From Pedobacter fastidiosus (GTDB taxonomy: Bacteria; Bacteroidota; Bacteroidia; Sphingobacteriales; Sphingobacteriaceae): a stretch of DNA of 64,000 bases. Position numbers and translations under genes: made by a program. Position 1 is the stretch's first letter. The number at the start of each line of letters is the position of its first letter. This document shows, one piece after another, positions 63,490 to 64,000 of this stretch. The notes beneath the pieces were generated by a model that was not told where the DNA came from, did not search any database, and was given only the letters and a program-made list of their open reading frames with translations. Where the stretch lies: assembly GCF_014306625.1 (NCBI RefSeq), contig NZ_JACRYL010000009.1, positions 168,844-232,843 on the forward strand, read 5' to 3'.

Positions 63490-63567
63490 AAAAAAAAAGC
63501 AGAGATACCCTTTCGAATATCCCTGCTAAATTAACGCTCTCGCAGTAAAGATATATTTTTGAATGAA
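63490..63567 (-). ncRNA. Candidate small RNA with GAGAGCGTTAATTTAG (site C)
   Basis: A roughly 78-nt RNA is predicted on the minus strand. It starts near 63567, carries the 16-mer GAGAGCGTTAATTTAG at 63526-63541, and ends in terminator GCAGGGATA (63518-63526) with TATCTCTGC (63499-63507), then nine T residues. The stem's G-U pair is A-C on the plus strand, fixing orientation. CTGC just 5' of the 16-mer can pair with the GCAG that begins the terminator. No ORF of useful size is inside. Promoter given separately. Confidence 0.55.
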
Positions 63568-63571
63568 AAAC

Positions 63572-63602
63572 CGAAAGTAATTCAGCAAATTTCTAGGGCA
63601 AA
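63572..63602 (-). promoter_or_regulatory. Promoter of the site C RNA
   Basis: On the minus strand TTTG (63602-63599), exactly 19 bases, then TACTTTCG (63579-63572) match the Bacteroidota consensus except one base in the -7 box. There is no downstream ORF, only the short RNA with a terminator. Confidence 0.6.
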
Positions 63603-63683
63603 CGCAGCATTATTTTCAATATTCTAATAAATAATTAAATTTGTATAAGCTCATTTTTTGCTAGATAGCTTAATTGACATACT

Positions 63684-63911
63684 ATGTACACGGACGATAC
63701 CATATTGACTACGGGTAAATATAGATTTACACTTCTTTGTAGGGTTCCGCCAGAATATTTACTAAACTTATATACGAGAAAGAATAAAGCAAACCTTGAA
63801 CTTTATGAATATGTGGAAAGGAACCTTTCATTAATTGAAGCACGAGCAAGTGGTGAAGTTGAAATTCCTGTACTCGACATTACTTGCAAAAAAATTTATT
63901 TATTTCTCTGA
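63684..63911 (+). CDS. DUF3820-like small protein
   Basis: The 75-residue product has the pattern LTTGKYRFTLLCRVPPEYLL then LELYEYVERNLSLIEARASG, like the DUF3820 family (GKY...P.eYLl), which is sometimes linked to virulence regulation without proof. The C-terminal VLDITCKKIYLFL is atypical and could reflect a frame change or truncation. It lies in the probable inserted element. Confidence 0.5.
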   Translation: MYTDDTILTTGKYRFTLLCRVPPEYLLNLYTRKNKANLELYEYVERNLSLIEARASGEVEIPVLDITCKKIYLFL

Positions 63912-63915
63912 AAAA

Positions 63916-64000
63916 GTGGCCAAGGTGCATATACCAATAAATTTGACCCCCTTTCGCCAATTTTAAATTGACCCCCAGAGTTGTTGCTTGAAAAAAGCAG
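63916..64000 (+). mobile_element. Possible end of an IS21-family-like element
   Basis: Two direct copies of TTGACCCCC (63943-63951 and 63968-63976), spaced 25 bases apart, are preceded by AAGTGGCCAAGG. Repeated TTGACCCCC-like boxes near the end are reminiscent of IS21-family termini, whose transposase binds several repeats. No transposase is visible because the window ends here, so this is only suggestive. Confidence 0.3.

Overview
This window looks like a chromosomal segment from a Bacteroidota organism, most likely a Sphingobacteriaceae member close to Pedobacter. The inference rests on low GC, the gliding lipoprotein GldB, SIMPL, DUF2490 and GIN-domain secreted proteins, an orphan DUF4369-like protein, a glutamine-dependent NAD synthase, a CrtZ/CrtI/CrtYcd-type carotenoid pathway, and promoters of the Bacteroidota form TTTG-N19-TAnnTTTG. 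No species can be named from the sequence alone.

Layout: 0-3.3 kb is an overlapping + strand operon (flippase-like membrane protein, GT2 glycosyltransferase, DppC-like permease). 3.3-12 kb is mostly housekeeping: TfoX-like protein, RNase HII, a GT4 glycosyltransferase, GcvT, ComB-like phosphatase, patatin, GldB, an outer-membrane barrel and NadE. 12-24 kb holds a LuxR-type regulator, OsmC, the lipoprotein pair LspA/Lnt, two SHOCT-domain proteins, RsmI, SerS, a SIMPL protein, a cold-shock protein, a GNAT enzyme and FabV. 23-28 kb has two envelope proteins, then a LytS/LytTR two-component pair and a secreted alpha/beta hydrolase. 29-38.5 kb carries small unknowns, a GT87-like membrane protein, a GIN-domain protein, an AI-2E-family permease, an M1 peptidase, a CocE-type hydrolase and a glycine/tyrosine-rich secreted protein. 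38.6-39.5 kb is a cluster of six copies of an interspersed repeat. 39.6-51.7 kb contains a phytase-like lipoprotein, LpdA, an MFS carrier, a diverged amidase-like protein and a complete RND efflux operon (TolC, adaptor, permease) with its TetR regulator. 51.8-59.7 kb is a dispersed carotenoid locus (CrtZ, ECF sigma factor, CrtI, a secreted unknown translationally coupled to lycopene cyclase, a cytochrome b5-like protein) interrupted by MurB. No phytoene synthase is visible.

From 60.86 kb the character changes. A tRNA-Asn(GUU) gene is followed by a tyrosine recombinase, a 48-residue membrane peptide, a DUF3592-like protein, a DUF3820-like protein and, at the window edge, what may be the end of an IS21-like element. 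This looks like the left end of an integrated element whose other end lies outside the window.

The observation I find most worth following is a repeated RNA-like element. The 16-mer GAGAGCGTTAATTTAG occurs three times on the minus strand (25416-25431, 27826-27841, 63526-63541). At two sites it sits directly before a strand-specific intrinsic terminator, and at one (63.5 kb) it lies behind a near-consensus promoter with no gene attached. Bases flanking the 16-mer can pair with each other by different sequences at each site, and in two cases this pairing competes with the terminator stem. That suggests a family of small RNAs or attenuators. Many intergenic gaps also hold imperfect palindromic interspersed repeats of at least six types.
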